From Paenibacillus sonchi (GTDB taxonomy: Bacteria > Bacillota > Bacilli > Paenibacillales > Paenibacillaceae), in the NCBI RefSeq assembly GCF_016772475.1, contig NZ_CP068595.1, positions 6,386,001-6,450,000 of the forward strand: 64,000 nt of DNA, read 5' to 3'. This document shows, in pieces, positions 17,994-26,380 of this stretch; position 1 is the stretch's first letter, and every line of letters begins with the position of its first letter. A model generated the notes under the pieces. The model did not search any database. It had not been told where the DNA came from and worked only from the letters and a program-made list of their open reading frames with translations. The translations under genes and the position numbers were made by a program.

Positions 17994-18746
17994 TTGTTCC
18001 ACGTGGGGGTGTGCGATGATGAAGTCGGGGTCCGCAACGAGCTGCAGCGGTATTTTTTACAACTTTCGGTAACGACAAACTATTCATTTGATGTCCATTA
18101 TTTTCCCTCCGGCGAAATGCTCCTGCAGCACTATAAAGCAATGCAAGGGGAGTATGCCTATCATCTGCTGATTCTGGATGTCGAAATGACCGGCATTAGC
18201 GGGCTTGAGACAGCCCGGCAAATCCGTTCCTTACCAGACCGTGACGTACAAATTATGTTTTTGACCAGCTATCCCGAATACATGATGGAAAGCTTTGATG
18301 TTCAAACCTTTCAGTACCTGCTCAAACCGGTAACCTATGAATTGTTCAAGAAAAAAACACTGAAGCTGTGCAGCTACATCATTTCTTCCTTGAACCGTTT
18401 TTTCACCATCAAAGTGGAAGACGGGCAAATCGTATTAAGAAAGCCCGAAATTATCGCCATGGTCAAAATCAAGCATTCGCTGGCCCAAAACAAGCTTAAA
18501 GTAATAACAGCAACTCAAGAGTACATCATAAACGGCACGCTACAGGAGTATTCGGATAAGCTGGGCAGCCTGTTCCTGATGATTCACCGTTCCATTATCG
18601 TTAATCTGGAGCATGTCCGCAGATTTACCGCCACCTCCGTTGTGATGTCCAATGATGAAGAATACCCCGTTGGCCGTTCCCAATCGAAGGCCATCAAGGA
18701 TGTCTATGCTCAATACGTGCTGGAAGAATTACAAGGGAGAGGGTAG
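17994..18746 (+). CDS. agrA: AgrA-type LytTR response regulator
   Basis: 250 residues from TTG 17994, which has an AGAGGAG site about 9 bases upstream and gives a typical receiver N-terminus (FHVGVCDDE). The longer open frame from 17916 would start only 6 bases after the -10 box and is rejected. The phospho-acceptor is Asp62 (LLILDVEM) and the switch lysine is in YLLKPV. The C-terminal LytTR domain (about 145-248) has the FFTIKVEDGQIVL and HRSIIVNLEHV segments. Phosphorylated by AgrC, it should bind repeats in the divergent promoter and activate both agr transcription units. Confidence 0.92.
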   Translation: MFHVGVCDDEVGVRNELQRYFLQLSVTTNYSFDVHYFPSGEMLLQHYKAMQGEYAYHLLILDVEMTGISGLETARQIRSLPDRDVQIMFLTSYPEYMMESFDVQTFQYLLKPVTYELFKKKTLKLCSYIISSLNRFFTIKVEDGQIVLRKPEIIAMVKIKHSLAQNKLKVITATQEYIINGTLQEYSDKLGSLFLMIHRSIIVNLEHVRRFTATSVVMSNDEEYPVGRSQSKAIKDVYAQYVLEELQGRG

Positions 18747-18763
18747 CCATACTGCCTACTGCA

Positions 18764-20041
18764 TTGTTTACGGGGACAACTTTGCTGGAATTGATTCTGT
18801 TGAACCGTTACTTTTCGGTTCTCTTTCATACTCCGGGCCGGAAGCTGCAGATCATTATACTTCATTATGTACTGGCCGGAGCGATCTTGTTCACATCGTC
18901 CGTTTCCTTTTTCCCCATGCCCATCACCGGACTTTTGTCCATGACCAGTACCTTTCTGATTGCCCGGCTCTACCCTGTCCGGCCCGGTTCCCAGATGATT
19001 TTCAGCGCCTTGTACGTTATCCTGGGATTCATCGCGGAATCGCTGTCTTATTGCCTGATCCTTGCCATCCGCCCGGCCCACGGGGCGAACCAATTATCCA
19101 GGCTGGAGCAGCGCCTGCTCATCCTGTTCATTTCCGCTTTGATTATACTGCTGTTCATCACCGTCATCCGTTTTATCAAGCGGGGGCAGGACTATAAAAT
19201 CAGTAAAAGCTACTACTTCATCATGACGCTGATTATCTTAATAAGCCTGCTCATTTTGAATACGCTGTTTTTTTACTCCAGAATAAATCTTTGGTACATC
19301 CTGTCCGTTATCGGTATTCTCGGCATCAATTTTCTGATCATCTTCCTGTTCGACAGGATGATTGAAATTTTCAGGCTGGCGGAGGTGAATTACCGGCTGC
19401 AAAGACAAATGGACGCCCAGGATATCAGCTACAAGCAGACGGTACATTCATTTATGGGCATCAAACGAATTATTCATGATACCAATAAGCATTTAGTATA
19501 CATACGTGCCTGTATTGAAGAAGGCCATGCTCAGGAAGGCATTGAACATATCAACAGGATATTGCTTCAAATAGAAGCTTCCTGCCAAAAAGTGACCACC
19601 GGCAACCTGGCGATTGATGCCTTAATCAGCAATGCACTTAGCATCGCTTATGACCGCCGGATTGCCATGGAACACAAAATCCATATTACCGCTGCAGAAA
19701 TTAACATTGACCGCTATGATTTATGCATTGTTTTAGGAAACCTTCTGGATAATGCCATAGAAGCCGCACAGCAGGTCAGCGGGACCGAAAACAGGTTCAT
19801 TCATCTCCATATCCATTCCAACAACAATGCACTCGTTATTTATGTTGGCAATTCCATGGCCGATCCCTCCACGCCAGAGACCCAAACCCGGAAAGAAAAT
19901 CCCGGGCTGCACGGAATCGGTTTAAGCAATGTGCAGCGGACTGCCGACAAATATGGCGGTCATTTAAAAACCACGGCCAAAAACGGAAAATTCGAAACCG
20001 TGGTGGTGCTTCCTTTTCCAAAGATCAGCGGTTCTATTTAA
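18764..20041 (+). CDS. agrC: AgrC-type peptide-sensing histidine kinase (HPK10)
   Basis: 425 residues from TTG 18764; no ATG is available. A CTG at 18752 is better spaced from the GGGAGAGGG site that overlaps the end of agrA, so the true start is uncertain by a few codons. Six membrane helices fill the first 200 residues. The dimerisation helix has IIHDTNKHL with the phospho-acceptor His, and the ATPase domain shows NLLDNAIEAA and GIGLSNVQRT. This HD-x-x-x-H type is the AgrC/ComD class. It should recognise the AgrD-derived thiolactone and phosphorylate AgrA. Confidence 0.9.
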   Translation: MFTGTTLLELILLNRYFSVLFHTPGRKLQIIILHYVLAGAILFTSSVSFFPMPITGLLSMTSTFLIARLYPVRPGSQMIFSALYVILGFIAESLSYCLILAIRPAHGANQLSRLEQRLLILFISALIILLFITVIRFIKRGQDYKISKSYYFIMTLIILISLLILNTLFFYSRINLWYILSVIGILGINFLIIFLFDRMIEIFRLAEVNYRLQRQMDAQDISYKQTVHSFMGIKRIIHDTNKHLVYIRACIEEGHAQEGIEHINRILLQIEASCQKVTTGNLAIDALISNALSIAYDRRIAMEHKIHITAAEINIDRYDLCIVLGNLLDNAIEAAQQVSGTENRFIHLHIHSNNNALVIYVGNSMADPSTPETQTRKENPGLHGIGLSNVQRTADKYGGHLKTTAKNGKFETVVVLPFPKISGSI

Positions 20042-20066
20042 TAAAAATCTTCATCATCATAATACA

Positions 20067-20624
20067 TTATCTGTATGAGTCATGGGTTGGATGGAACAGA
20101 TCTTCCTCCGACCCTCTGACCAGCGAAAAGTGTTCGACATTATAGTGTCCGTGCAGCGTACTGTTATGATGCCTGATGATTTGTTCTGCGCTCAGGACAT
20201 CACTGTCTGTTGTAGAATGTCCATCGCCAACCAAGGTGACATCGAAATGACTGACGGTAGCCGTCCGGACAGCGGTATCGATACAATGCTGTGTTTTACA
20301 GCCCATAATGACTACATGTTCAACCTGCTGCTCTTTTAAATAAGGCAGAAGCCCGGTCCCGTGAAAAGCATTCGTTGCCTTTTTATCAAACACCTTGGCA
20401 TCAGCAGGCATATGAATTTCATTGTGCACCTGAAAACCCGCATCTTTTCCCCCGGCGACATCAAGATCCCTGACAAATACAGTCTTAATACCGGATTGTT
20501 TGGCTTTTTCAATCACTTTATTGATCGTTTGGATAAGCTGTTCTTTATGAAATACCGCACTTTCCTTTTGGTTCCCATCCATTAGTTCCTGCTGCGCATC
20601 GATGATTAATAATACCTGGTTCAA
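20067..20624 (-). CDS. Isochorismatase-family cysteine hydrolase
   Basis: About 185 residues from TTG 20624, which has an AAAGGGG site upstream; the open frame runs to 20648 without a better site. The catalytic triad of the family is visible as Asp in LLIIDAQQELM, Lys in VFDKKAT and Cys in MGCKTQHCIDTAVRTA. Members hydrolyse isochorismate, nicotinamide or other amides; substrate unknown. It converges with agrC and is not part of the agr operon. Confidence 0.88.
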   Translation of the reverse strand: MNQVLLIIDAQQELMDGNQKESAVFHKEQLIQTINKVIEKAKQSGIKTVFVRDLDVAGGKDAGFQVHNEIHMPADAKVFDKKATNAFHGTGLLPYLKEQQVEHVVIMGCKTQHCIDTAVRTATVSHFDVTLVGDGHSTTDSDVLSAEQIIRHHNSTLHGHYNVEHFSLVRGSEEDLFHPTHDSYR

Positions 20625-20746
20625 GTGGTTTTCCCCTTTCAAGCACAAATTGAGATCCGCCTAAATTTCCCGCAACCTGGAGCGCCCCAGGCCGTATGAA
20701 CTACAGTAAACTTGGCACATACGATAACTCAAGAGGAGTGATGCTA

Positions 20747-21184
20747 ATGAAGAAATACGGGTTAAGTCTTCTGCTGTTCATCTTGCTGGTTGTACCGGGT
20801 TGCGGGTTTGCGGAAAAGGTGGGAAACAGCGTTAATTTTGCCACCGATACAGCTTCTTATATGCAAACATTAACAGAGTTCGGACAAGAAATGGATACAC
20901 TGGCTGCCGATGCTGCTACAGATCCGCAGGCCAGGGAGGCATTGACAGACAGGCTCGCTGCGCTCAAGGAACAGGTCGTCCAATATGCTGGTCTTCAGGT
21001 TCCTGAATATGCAGCAGACCTGCACCAATCGATTGTGGGGTACAATGAAACGCTGCAGCAAGGACTGGATCAGGCAATAACCAACCTGGAACAAGGAAAA
21101 GCCGCCTTTGAATCAACAGGCATTCCCGAGACGATCAACAAGGTAAGCGAGCTGTTGAATCAGATCACCCAGTTGACCCCGTAA
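20747..21184 (+). CDS. Small secreted lipoprotein (DUF6376-like)
   Basis: 145 residues. The signal peptide MKKYGLSLLLFILLVVPGCG ends in a lipobox (VPGC), so it is lipid-anchored outside. The mature part is helical with coiled-coil character (MQTLTEFGQEMDTLAADAATD and NKVSELLNQITQL). The ATG at 20747 has a GAGGAG site; an upstream extension to 20696 has none. The DUF6376 assignment is from memory and is moderate. Role unknown. A strong terminator follows. Confidence 0.75.
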   Translation: MKKYGLSLLLFILLVVPGCGFAEKVGNSVNFATDTASYMQTLTEFGQEMDTLAADAATDPQAREALTDRLAALKEQVVQYAGLQVPEYAADLHQSIVGYNETLQQGLDQAITNLEQGKAAFESTGIPETINKVSELLNQITQLTP

Positions 21185-21200
21185 TAACAGCAGATATGAG

Positions 21201-21239
21201 CGCTCAAGGCATGGCAGTACATGTCTTGAGCGTTTTTTT
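21201..21239 (+). terminator. Rho-independent terminator after the lipoprotein gene
   Basis: Stem CGCTCAAGGCATG / CATGTCTTGAGCG (one G-T pair, 6-base loop) followed by seven T residues, 17 bp after the stop. Confidence 0.9.
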
Positions 21240-21386
21240 GCCAGCAGCAGCTCTATTTCCACTTATTTACTCCCTTCTCCTATCCATCGGTGAATGGTCT
21301 GCGTCAAATGCTGAGTTCGAATTCCACAGCATCACCGGCCTTCAGCCAAATTCGTCACTGTAACATACAGCCTGAGCTTTCTCCTT

Positions 21387-21920
21387 TTATCCTGTAACCT
21401 CACATCTTTTACGGATCATTCGGATCTGTCCTCTGTGGTTAATCTCATCTTCAAAAACATGAAACCACATAAAATAGTAGTTTGCCGGTTGATCACCCCA
21501 GAATGGTTCTTCCTTGTATAACCACTCGTCATCCACAGTCTGGAACCATTCCAGCGTCGTCCGTCTTACTGCATCCAACTGGTCCATATAATAACTCAAT
21601 TCATTGCCCTTAATTTGCGCTCGTCCTTCTTCACCTAAATTTAACGCCGCTCCCCATCTGGCCAGTTCTTCTTCAGTTAAGTCTCTTCCTTCAAAGGTTT
21701 CAACTTGATAAGCATATTCTACAGCGGCAAAATGTAATAATAACCCACCGATTGAATTGCTCTGAGAATCGATCAAATAATCCAACTGGTCAACACTCAG
21801 TCCTTTAACAGATTCAATAGTTGTAAATCTTGCGTAATTCATCATAGAGATCAAACGGCTGATTTGTGGTGAATACCCGGGAATATCTGTAATTAGATAG
21901 AGCTTATCGTTGTGCATCAT
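21387..21920 (-). CDS. DinB-family protein
   Basis: 177 residues forming a four-helix bundle typical of DinB/DUF664, with metal-type histidines in LLLHFAAVEY (about residue 63) and in HVFEDEINHRGQIRMI near the C-terminus. DinB-fold enzymes include thiol-dependent transferases and proteins of unknown role. The start follows GGGAGG. Monocistronic; no functional hint from neighbours. Confidence 0.85.
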   Translation of the reverse strand: MMHNDKLYLITDIPGYSPQISRLISMMNYARFTTIESVKGLSVDQLDYLIDSQSNSIGGLLLHFAAVEYAYQVETFEGRDLTEEELARWGAALNLGEEGRAQIKGNELSYYMDQLDAVRRTTLEWFQTVDDEWLYKEEPFWGDQPANYYFMWFHVFEDEINHRGQIRMIRKRCEVTG

Positions 21921-22096
21921 TTAATATCCTCCCTTGATAGCATTGTTCTCCCCACATAACCTGTAGGGTCATTGCAATCATTTTACCATATAGACTGATA
22001 CAGAAAATGGTAGAAACATTTTTAGAACATTTTTTCTTCCAGCGACAGGCACCCATCCTGTGCTCTTGACATACATAGATTAGAGGGAAGGGCGGG

Positions 22097-22918
22097 ATGC
22101 ATGTGAGCAATAATCAGGCTTTTGAAGAACGGGCCATCTTTCTGGCAGCTGTCTGCGGACAGACCTATGCCCAGTTTAATCATGCGGACGGTTCATTCAC
22201 CGTTCCAGCTGGCTATTCGGTCACTCACACCATTCATGCAAAATCGTTAGGACAAGTGTGGGAACGGTTCGGGTTCATTATCGAATCTCCAGAAGAGATC
22301 ATAGTCGCCTTCCGCGGGAGCAGCTCAACAGCCAACTGGATCTCCAACGCCAATGCCACGCAAAAAAAGTTCAAATATATCAAGGAAGACTGTCTGACCC
22401 ACCGCGGCTTCACCAACATATATACCTCAGCCCGAAGCGGGATTCACTCCGCACTCTCCCGGTTATCCTCCGGCAAAAGACTATATATTACAGGTCACAG
22501 CCTCGGCGGAGCACTGGCCACACTATGCGCGCCTGATGTTGCTGCCAACACTTCTTTCCGCACACCGCATCTGTATACGTATGGTTCACCCCGTGCGGGT
22601 GATCCAGCCTTCGCAAAAGCCAGTACCCGCTATGTACCGAACAGCCACCGTATTGCCAATCTTTTTGACGCTGCCGCCTATGTTCCGCCCTCGATCTTCA
22701 AGCTGCCCAAGCGGGACAAACGGTATTATTACAGTCATGTCAGAGAGTTCTACCCCCTTTCGTTTCAAAAAGGTTCCGTCAGCCTGAATCATGCACTCGG
22801 CAGTTATTTCGAAGAGCTCTCCATGCTCCGGCCGGAATTCAGCCGCCAGCTCTGCACCTCAAATCCGGATTTTTGTCCGGTCCTGGAAGTGCCCCCTCAA
22901 GCAGCGATTAGGGCTTAA
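22097..22918 (+). CDS. Class 3 lipase family hydrolase
   Basis: 273 residues with the alpha/beta-hydrolase nucleophile motif in ITGHSLGGALATL (about residues 134-146), the oxyanion-side segment AFRGSSS and a conserved YGSPRAGD. No signal peptide is seen, so cytoplasmic location is likely. It probably hydrolyses a lipid or ester; substrate unknown. The start ATG follows a purine-rich GAGGGAAGGG site. It ends at a bidirectional terminator shared with the convergent peptide gene. Confidence 0.9.
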   Translation: MHVSNNQAFEERAIFLAAVCGQTYAQFNHADGSFTVPAGYSVTHTIHAKSLGQVWERFGFIIESPEEIIVAFRGSSSTANWISNANATQKKFKYIKEDCLTHRGFTNIYTSARSGIHSALSRLSSGKRLYITGHSLGGALATLCAPDVAANTSFRTPHLYTYGSPRAGDPAFAKASTRYVPNSHRIANLFDAAAYVPPSIFKLPKRDKRYYYSHVREFYPLSFQKGSVSLNHALGSYFEELSMLRPEFSRQLCTSNPDFCPVLEVPPQAAIRA

Positions 22919-22932
22919 CCCCTGCATGGATT

Positions 22933-22979
22933 AAAAAAGCCCTGCAGACCCTAGCGGCCGGCAGAGCTTTACGTTTTTT
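22933..22979. terminator. Bidirectional terminator between lipase and pro-peptide genes
   Basis: Stem AAAGCCCTGC / GCAGAGCTTT (one G-T pair) with A-run on the left and TTTTTT on the right serves both strands. Confidence 0.8.
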
Positions 22980-23018
22980 GTGTCCATTCTAAACGGGATT
23001 AGTGATCGACGCCATGAC

Positions 23019-23144
23019 TCAGGGGGTAACATACCCGATATTTGTATTCCCGTTTGTACTGCCCTTTGCGCTGACAGTGGAAGTGACAATACCCGAACCG
23101 GCAAGAATAAGTGAAGCGATCATTAAGAGCAATCCTCTTTTCAT
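23019..23144 (-). CDS. Secreted signalling pro-peptide (Phr-like), partner of the upstream TPR-like protein
   Basis: 41 residues. A positively charged start (MKRG), a hydrophobic helix and a likely signal peptidase site TVSA-KG are followed by a short polar tail ending NTNIGYVTP. The layout matches Phr, NprX or AimP-type export peptides, whose last 5-10 residues become the signal. Its ATG shares one base with the TGA stop of the upstream TPR-like gene (TGATG), so the two are translationally coupled. No homologue is recognised. Function is inferred from architecture. Confidence 0.75.
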   Translation of the reverse strand: MKRGLLLMIASLILAGSGIVTSTVSAKGSTNGNTNIGYVTP

Positions 23145-23965
23145 CAGCTTAACTCCCTCTCTTCAAGAATTTTATTCATAAGCTTGCTGTATTGCTCCTG
23201 TTGTTCAGCTGTTGCTTGTCCTCTTAATGATTCGTAGAGGGCAGCAGCTTTGCGGAACCCTTTGTTATCATTAAGACTAACACTTGTTGTCAAAACATAC
23301 AGAGTGTTATTTATGGAATCACTTATTTTCCCATTTTTAGAATAATATAGAGACAAAAGATATACACAATCTATAAAGTACCGAATGTTTCTATTCTGTT
23401 TATAATATTCAGCTTCTTCAAAAATTTTATCCATAAATTCTTCCAGAATCACATCGACTCTAAAATTATGGAGAATAGATGATTCCAAAATATGTATAAT
23501 CCCAGGGAGAATTTCATCGTTATTTTGTCTGATATAGGATACGTAGTATTCCAGCACATCTTTATTTCCCTCGCTGAGATCCACTACATATCTGTTAGCT
23601 ACCGCTATATTCCGGTAATATTCTACCTCATCCAAACCTCTTGCATCCATGCCATTAATCCAGCCTAATTCTGAATACCTGTCAATACACGCTCTTGCTT
23701 CTACATACTTGCCCAGTTTCTGAAGCGCAATCCCCTTTAGGCACATACTGTACCCGAAATAGTACACCACACTCCTCTTCAGTTGAAATATATTCACTGA
23801 TCTGCCGGATGCACGTTTCTGCTGGTTTGTCTGGTATATGTTATTAATCTCCTCGTGAAGCTTATCTGCAATCAGGATGATGCTGTCCCAATTCTCTAGG
23901 GTGAATGATGCCTTCAACATATCCACCAGAGAGTCAGCTTGGATGCCATCTAAATCCAGCTTCAA
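23144..23965 (-). CDS. TPR-like helical repeat protein, probable intracellular peptide receptor (Rap/RRNPPA-like)
   Basis: 273 residues, all helical, with TPR-like units (for example YFGYSMCLKGIALQKLGKYVEA and KGFRKAAALYESLRGQATAE). No helix-turn-helix is visible at the N-terminus, so it is unlike PlcR, NprR or AimR, and it is shorter than the roughly 370-residue Rap proteins. The TTG start at 23965 has a GGAGG site. Overlap with a secreted pro-peptide gene is the hallmark of RRNPPA quorum-sensing pairs. It may act by protein-protein contact. Assignment is inference; I do not recognise a specific family. Confidence 0.65.
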   Translation of the reverse strand: MKLDLDGIQADSLVDMLKASFTLENWDSIILIADKLHEEINNIYQTNQQKRASGRSVNIFQLKRSVVYYFGYSMCLKGIALQKLGKYVEARACIDRYSELGWINGMDARGLDEVEYYRNIAVANRYVVDLSEGNKDVLEYYVSYIRQNNDEILPGIIHILESSILHNFRVDVILEEFMDKIFEEAEYYKQNRNIRYFIDCVYLLSLYYSKNGKISDSINNTLYVLTTSVSLNDNKGFRKAAALYESLRGQATAEQQEQYSKLMNKILEERELS

Positions 23966-24185
23966 TCCCTCTTCCTCCTTTAATAATAGTAATTATATGC
24001 ACACAATTTTCGGTAGGTTATTTTTAAAAATGAGTTATCCTCCTAATTATTCTTTATTTTTCCATTTCATGAAGTGATCGTTGTCACTTTAATCAATGGT
24101 ACCTCCCAATCGGGAAAATAAATCTGCCCAACAAGATACATAATGAAGCTCTGTTGGAGATAAAAATTTCAGCAAACAAATCTTT

Positions 24186-24222
24186 TCCCTGACGTTAGCT
24201 GTCAGGGAAGTGATTTTATAAT
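24186..24222 (+). promoter_or_regulatory. Inverted repeat beside the -10 box of the DJ-1/PfpI gene
   Basis: TCCCTGAC / GTCAGGGA (24186-24193 and 24201-24208, 7-base spacer) stands 8 bp upstream of TATAAT (24217-24222). It covers the -35 position, so a regulator site is plausible. Confidence 0.5.
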
Positions 24223-24255
24223 AGGTTATATCAAATGTGAATGGAGTGTTATTGG

Positions 24256-24888
24256 ATGCAAACCCAAAAAGCTTATCTCTATGTATTGAATACAATGTCA
24301 GACTGGGAGTATGGATATTTAATTGCTGAGCTAAACACAGGAAGATATTTCAAAACAGATGTAGCCCCTATAAAAGTAGTTACCGTAGGAGCTGATAAAG
24401 AAATTATTACTACGATGGGAGGACTGCGCATACAACCGGATATATCCCTTGATGAGTGCACTTTTGAGAGTAAAGATCTATTAATTTTACCTGGGGGAAA
24501 TACTTGGGGAGAACCTGTTCATCAACCTGTCTTGAAAAAAGTTGGCGAAGCTTTAAAGCTAGGCGCTATTGTTGCTGCCATTTGCGGTGCAACCGAGGGA
24601 CTGGCGAATATGGGGTACCTGGATTCCAGAACGCATACAAGCAATGACTTAGAGTATTTGAAAATGGTTTGTCCTCAGTATAAAGGAGAAAAATTTTATG
24701 AGCCGGGACCTGCAGCAGCGGATACAAATCTGGTTACTGCCTCAGGAGTAGCTCCCCTGGAATTTGCGGTGGAAGTCCTGAAGCAATTAGATGTATTTGC
24801 GCCGGATACACTGCATTCATGGTATAACCTGAATAAGACTCATCAACCTGAATACTTCTTCCAGCTAATGAGTTCAATTAATAGATAG
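24256..24888 (+). CDS. DJ-1/PfpI (type 1 glutamine amidotransferase-like) family protein
   Basis: About 210 residues. The nucleophile elbow is AAICGATEGLA with Cys near residue 112, and LLILPGGNTWGEP supplies the conserved glycine turn. The family includes proteases, glyoxalases and deglycases; specificity unknown. The ATG at 24256 is chosen over 24241 because a GGAG lies about 9 bases upstream. Stand-alone gene with its own promoter. Confidence 0.88.
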   Translation: MQTQKAYLYVLNTMSDWEYGYLIAELNTGRYFKTDVAPIKVVTVGADKEIITTMGGLRIQPDISLDECTFESKDLLILPGGNTWGEPVHQPVLKKVGEALKLGAIVAAICGATEGLANMGYLDSRTHTSNDLEYLKMVCPQYKGEKFYEPGPAAADTNLVTASGVAPLEFAVEVLKQLDVFAPDTLHSWYNLNKTHQPEYFFQLMSSINR

Positions 24889-24975
24889 CTTATGAAATAG
24901 ACTTATATGGGTATTCTGGATAGACCAGAGCAGGAACTTCAGCAACGGCATTTCTGCCGTTGTCTAGTTCCACAG

Positions 24976-25232
24976 TATATAGAGTGAACTTAAGATCTTT
25001 ACATTAGGGACTTCGTCGGGACTACGGTGAATGTTTGGACTTCCGGCCGCTGCCCATCTGCAGATTTCTTGATTTGTACCGCTGTTCGCGGTGGAAATCC
25101 GCAGACTGCCTATGCTGAAGATAGCGAGCTTTCCTACGGAAAGCTTTTAGGCGGACGCATTCGCTCCGTAAGTATCCAAACTTCCCCTCCAGCCCTTGCC
25201 CTTTTGTTCGTTTTTCAAGTTCACTCTATATA
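24976..25232. mobile_element. MITE-like element with 16-bp perfect terminal inverted repeats
   Basis: TATATAGAGTGAACTT (24976-24991) and its exact reverse complement (25217-25232) bound a 257-bp segment without a plausible gene. The ends also have related internal segments (GTTTGGACTTCCGG near 25033 and its inverted variant near 25175). It fills the whole gap between the DJ-1 gene and the VWA gene. No transposase is present, so a non-autonomous element is inferred. Confidence 0.6.
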
Positions 25233-25240
25233 GAATAAAA

Positions 25241-26380
25241 TCATAAATACCGGGCAATCATCCGGACCAGTTGTGCGGGCAGCTCCGGCAAATGGGAGAT
25301 GTCCAGGAATCTGTCGCTCCCGTAGATGTCATGAATGACATCCTTGTCCTGGCCAATGGCGGCTGCAAGAAATGTAACTCCCTTGCGTTCATAGTAGGCC
25401 AAGGTCTGCTGCATGTCCTGGACGGCCAAGGAACCGGTATAATCCTCCATGGCCTTGGGCTGTCCGTCACTGATGCTGATCAGCAACCGGGTCTGCGCTG
25501 CTGAGCCAGCTAACCGGTCTGCCATAACTCTCAATGCCATCCCGTCACGATTATTGCTTCTGGCACGAATTCCCATGAGTCTGAACCGGTCATTGGCATC
25601 CGGGTGCTCAAAATCCGCATAGGCGTACATGGACATCTGCTCCAGCCTGGAGACATCTGCTGTATCCCCGTAGATCAACACCGGAATCCGGCAAAGCTGA
25701 CAAAACTCGTACACGGCGATGACCGCCTGTTTGGCAGCCTCCAATCTTCCAAAAGCCGACATGGATGCCGATTCGTCCACTCTAACACCGACCGCCAGGG
25801 AGGGAGAGTCGGTTGGCGGCCGTTTCTTCGCAAAATACCTGAAATCACGGTAAGCAATGCTGTCCGCCTGAAATTTACTGCCATAATACTGATGTTTCCC
25901 AAAATCAAAAGAGTCATCATGTGCGAGCAGCGGCATGGTTTTCCTGGCAATTTCTCTGACAACAGGCAAGAGCTCCCTGCTCAGACTCTGATATTCACGC
26001 TTGGATTCCAAATCAAAATCCGGACGGTGAACAATGAGTTTGATCTTGCTGTGGATGGAAGCAGACACTGTCTCTCTGGCCTCGCGGTTCAGCTTTTTGC
26101 GGAAGTCCCGCTCTTGCTGTCTCGCTTCTTCTGACTTCAGCTCAGGGTTTGCCTGATGAACTCTGGGAGCACCGTCTTCTTCGGTATCTGAGCGTTCCAT
26201 TTCGGTTGAAGAATCAGGAAATTCGGCTGTGCTTTTGTCGCTGTCCGCAGATTTTTTCAGCGCAACCCCCTGTTCCTCTTCCTCCTTGCCAGGGTCAAAA
26301 TCAGTATCGCCGATGTCCCCCCATGCTTTTAGCTCCAGTTCCGCAACGATTCTTTTTTTTACCTTCCCGTTCGATTTCAT
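25241..26380 (-). CDS. VWA-domain protein (CobT/CoxE-like), possibly the C-terminal part of an AAA-VWA fusion
   Basis: About 379 residues in this frame. An acidic, low-complexity N-terminus (DPGKEEEEQ, SSTEMERSDTEED) is followed by a helical part and a VWA domain with the MIDAS motif DESASMS and downstream SISDGQP. Proteins of this kind act with MoxR/AAA ATPases as metal-dependent chaperones or chelatases. The frame overlaps the AAA gene by 80 bp and no ribosome site precedes ATG 26380. At the T8 run (26353-26360, A8 on the coding strand) a loss of one A would fuse the two frames into one 735-residue protein. So it is either a coupled gene, a slippage product or a frameshift artefact. Confidence 0.75.
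   Translation of the reverse strand: MKSNGKVKKRIVAELELKAWGDIGDTDFDPGKEEEEQGVALKKSADSDKSTAEFPDSSTEMERSDTEEDGAPRVHQANPELKSEEARQQERDFRKKLNREARETVSASIHSKIKLIVHRPDFDLESKREYQSLSRELLPVVREIARKTMPLLAHDDSFDFGKHQYYGSKFQADSIAYRDFRYFAKKRPPTDSPSLAVGVRVDESASMSAFGRLEAAKQAVIAVYEFCQLCRIPVLIYGDTADVSRLEQMSMYAYADFEHPDANDRFRLMGIRARSNNRDGMALRVMADRLAGSAAQTRLLISISDGQPKAMEDYTGSLAVQDMQQTLAYYERKGVTFLAAAIGQDKDVIHDIYGSDRFLDISHLPELPAQLVRMIARYL

Noticed and set aside
24976..25232. 68-codon ORF inside the MITE-like element
   Set aside because: No ribosome site and the sequence is dominated by inverted repeat structure.
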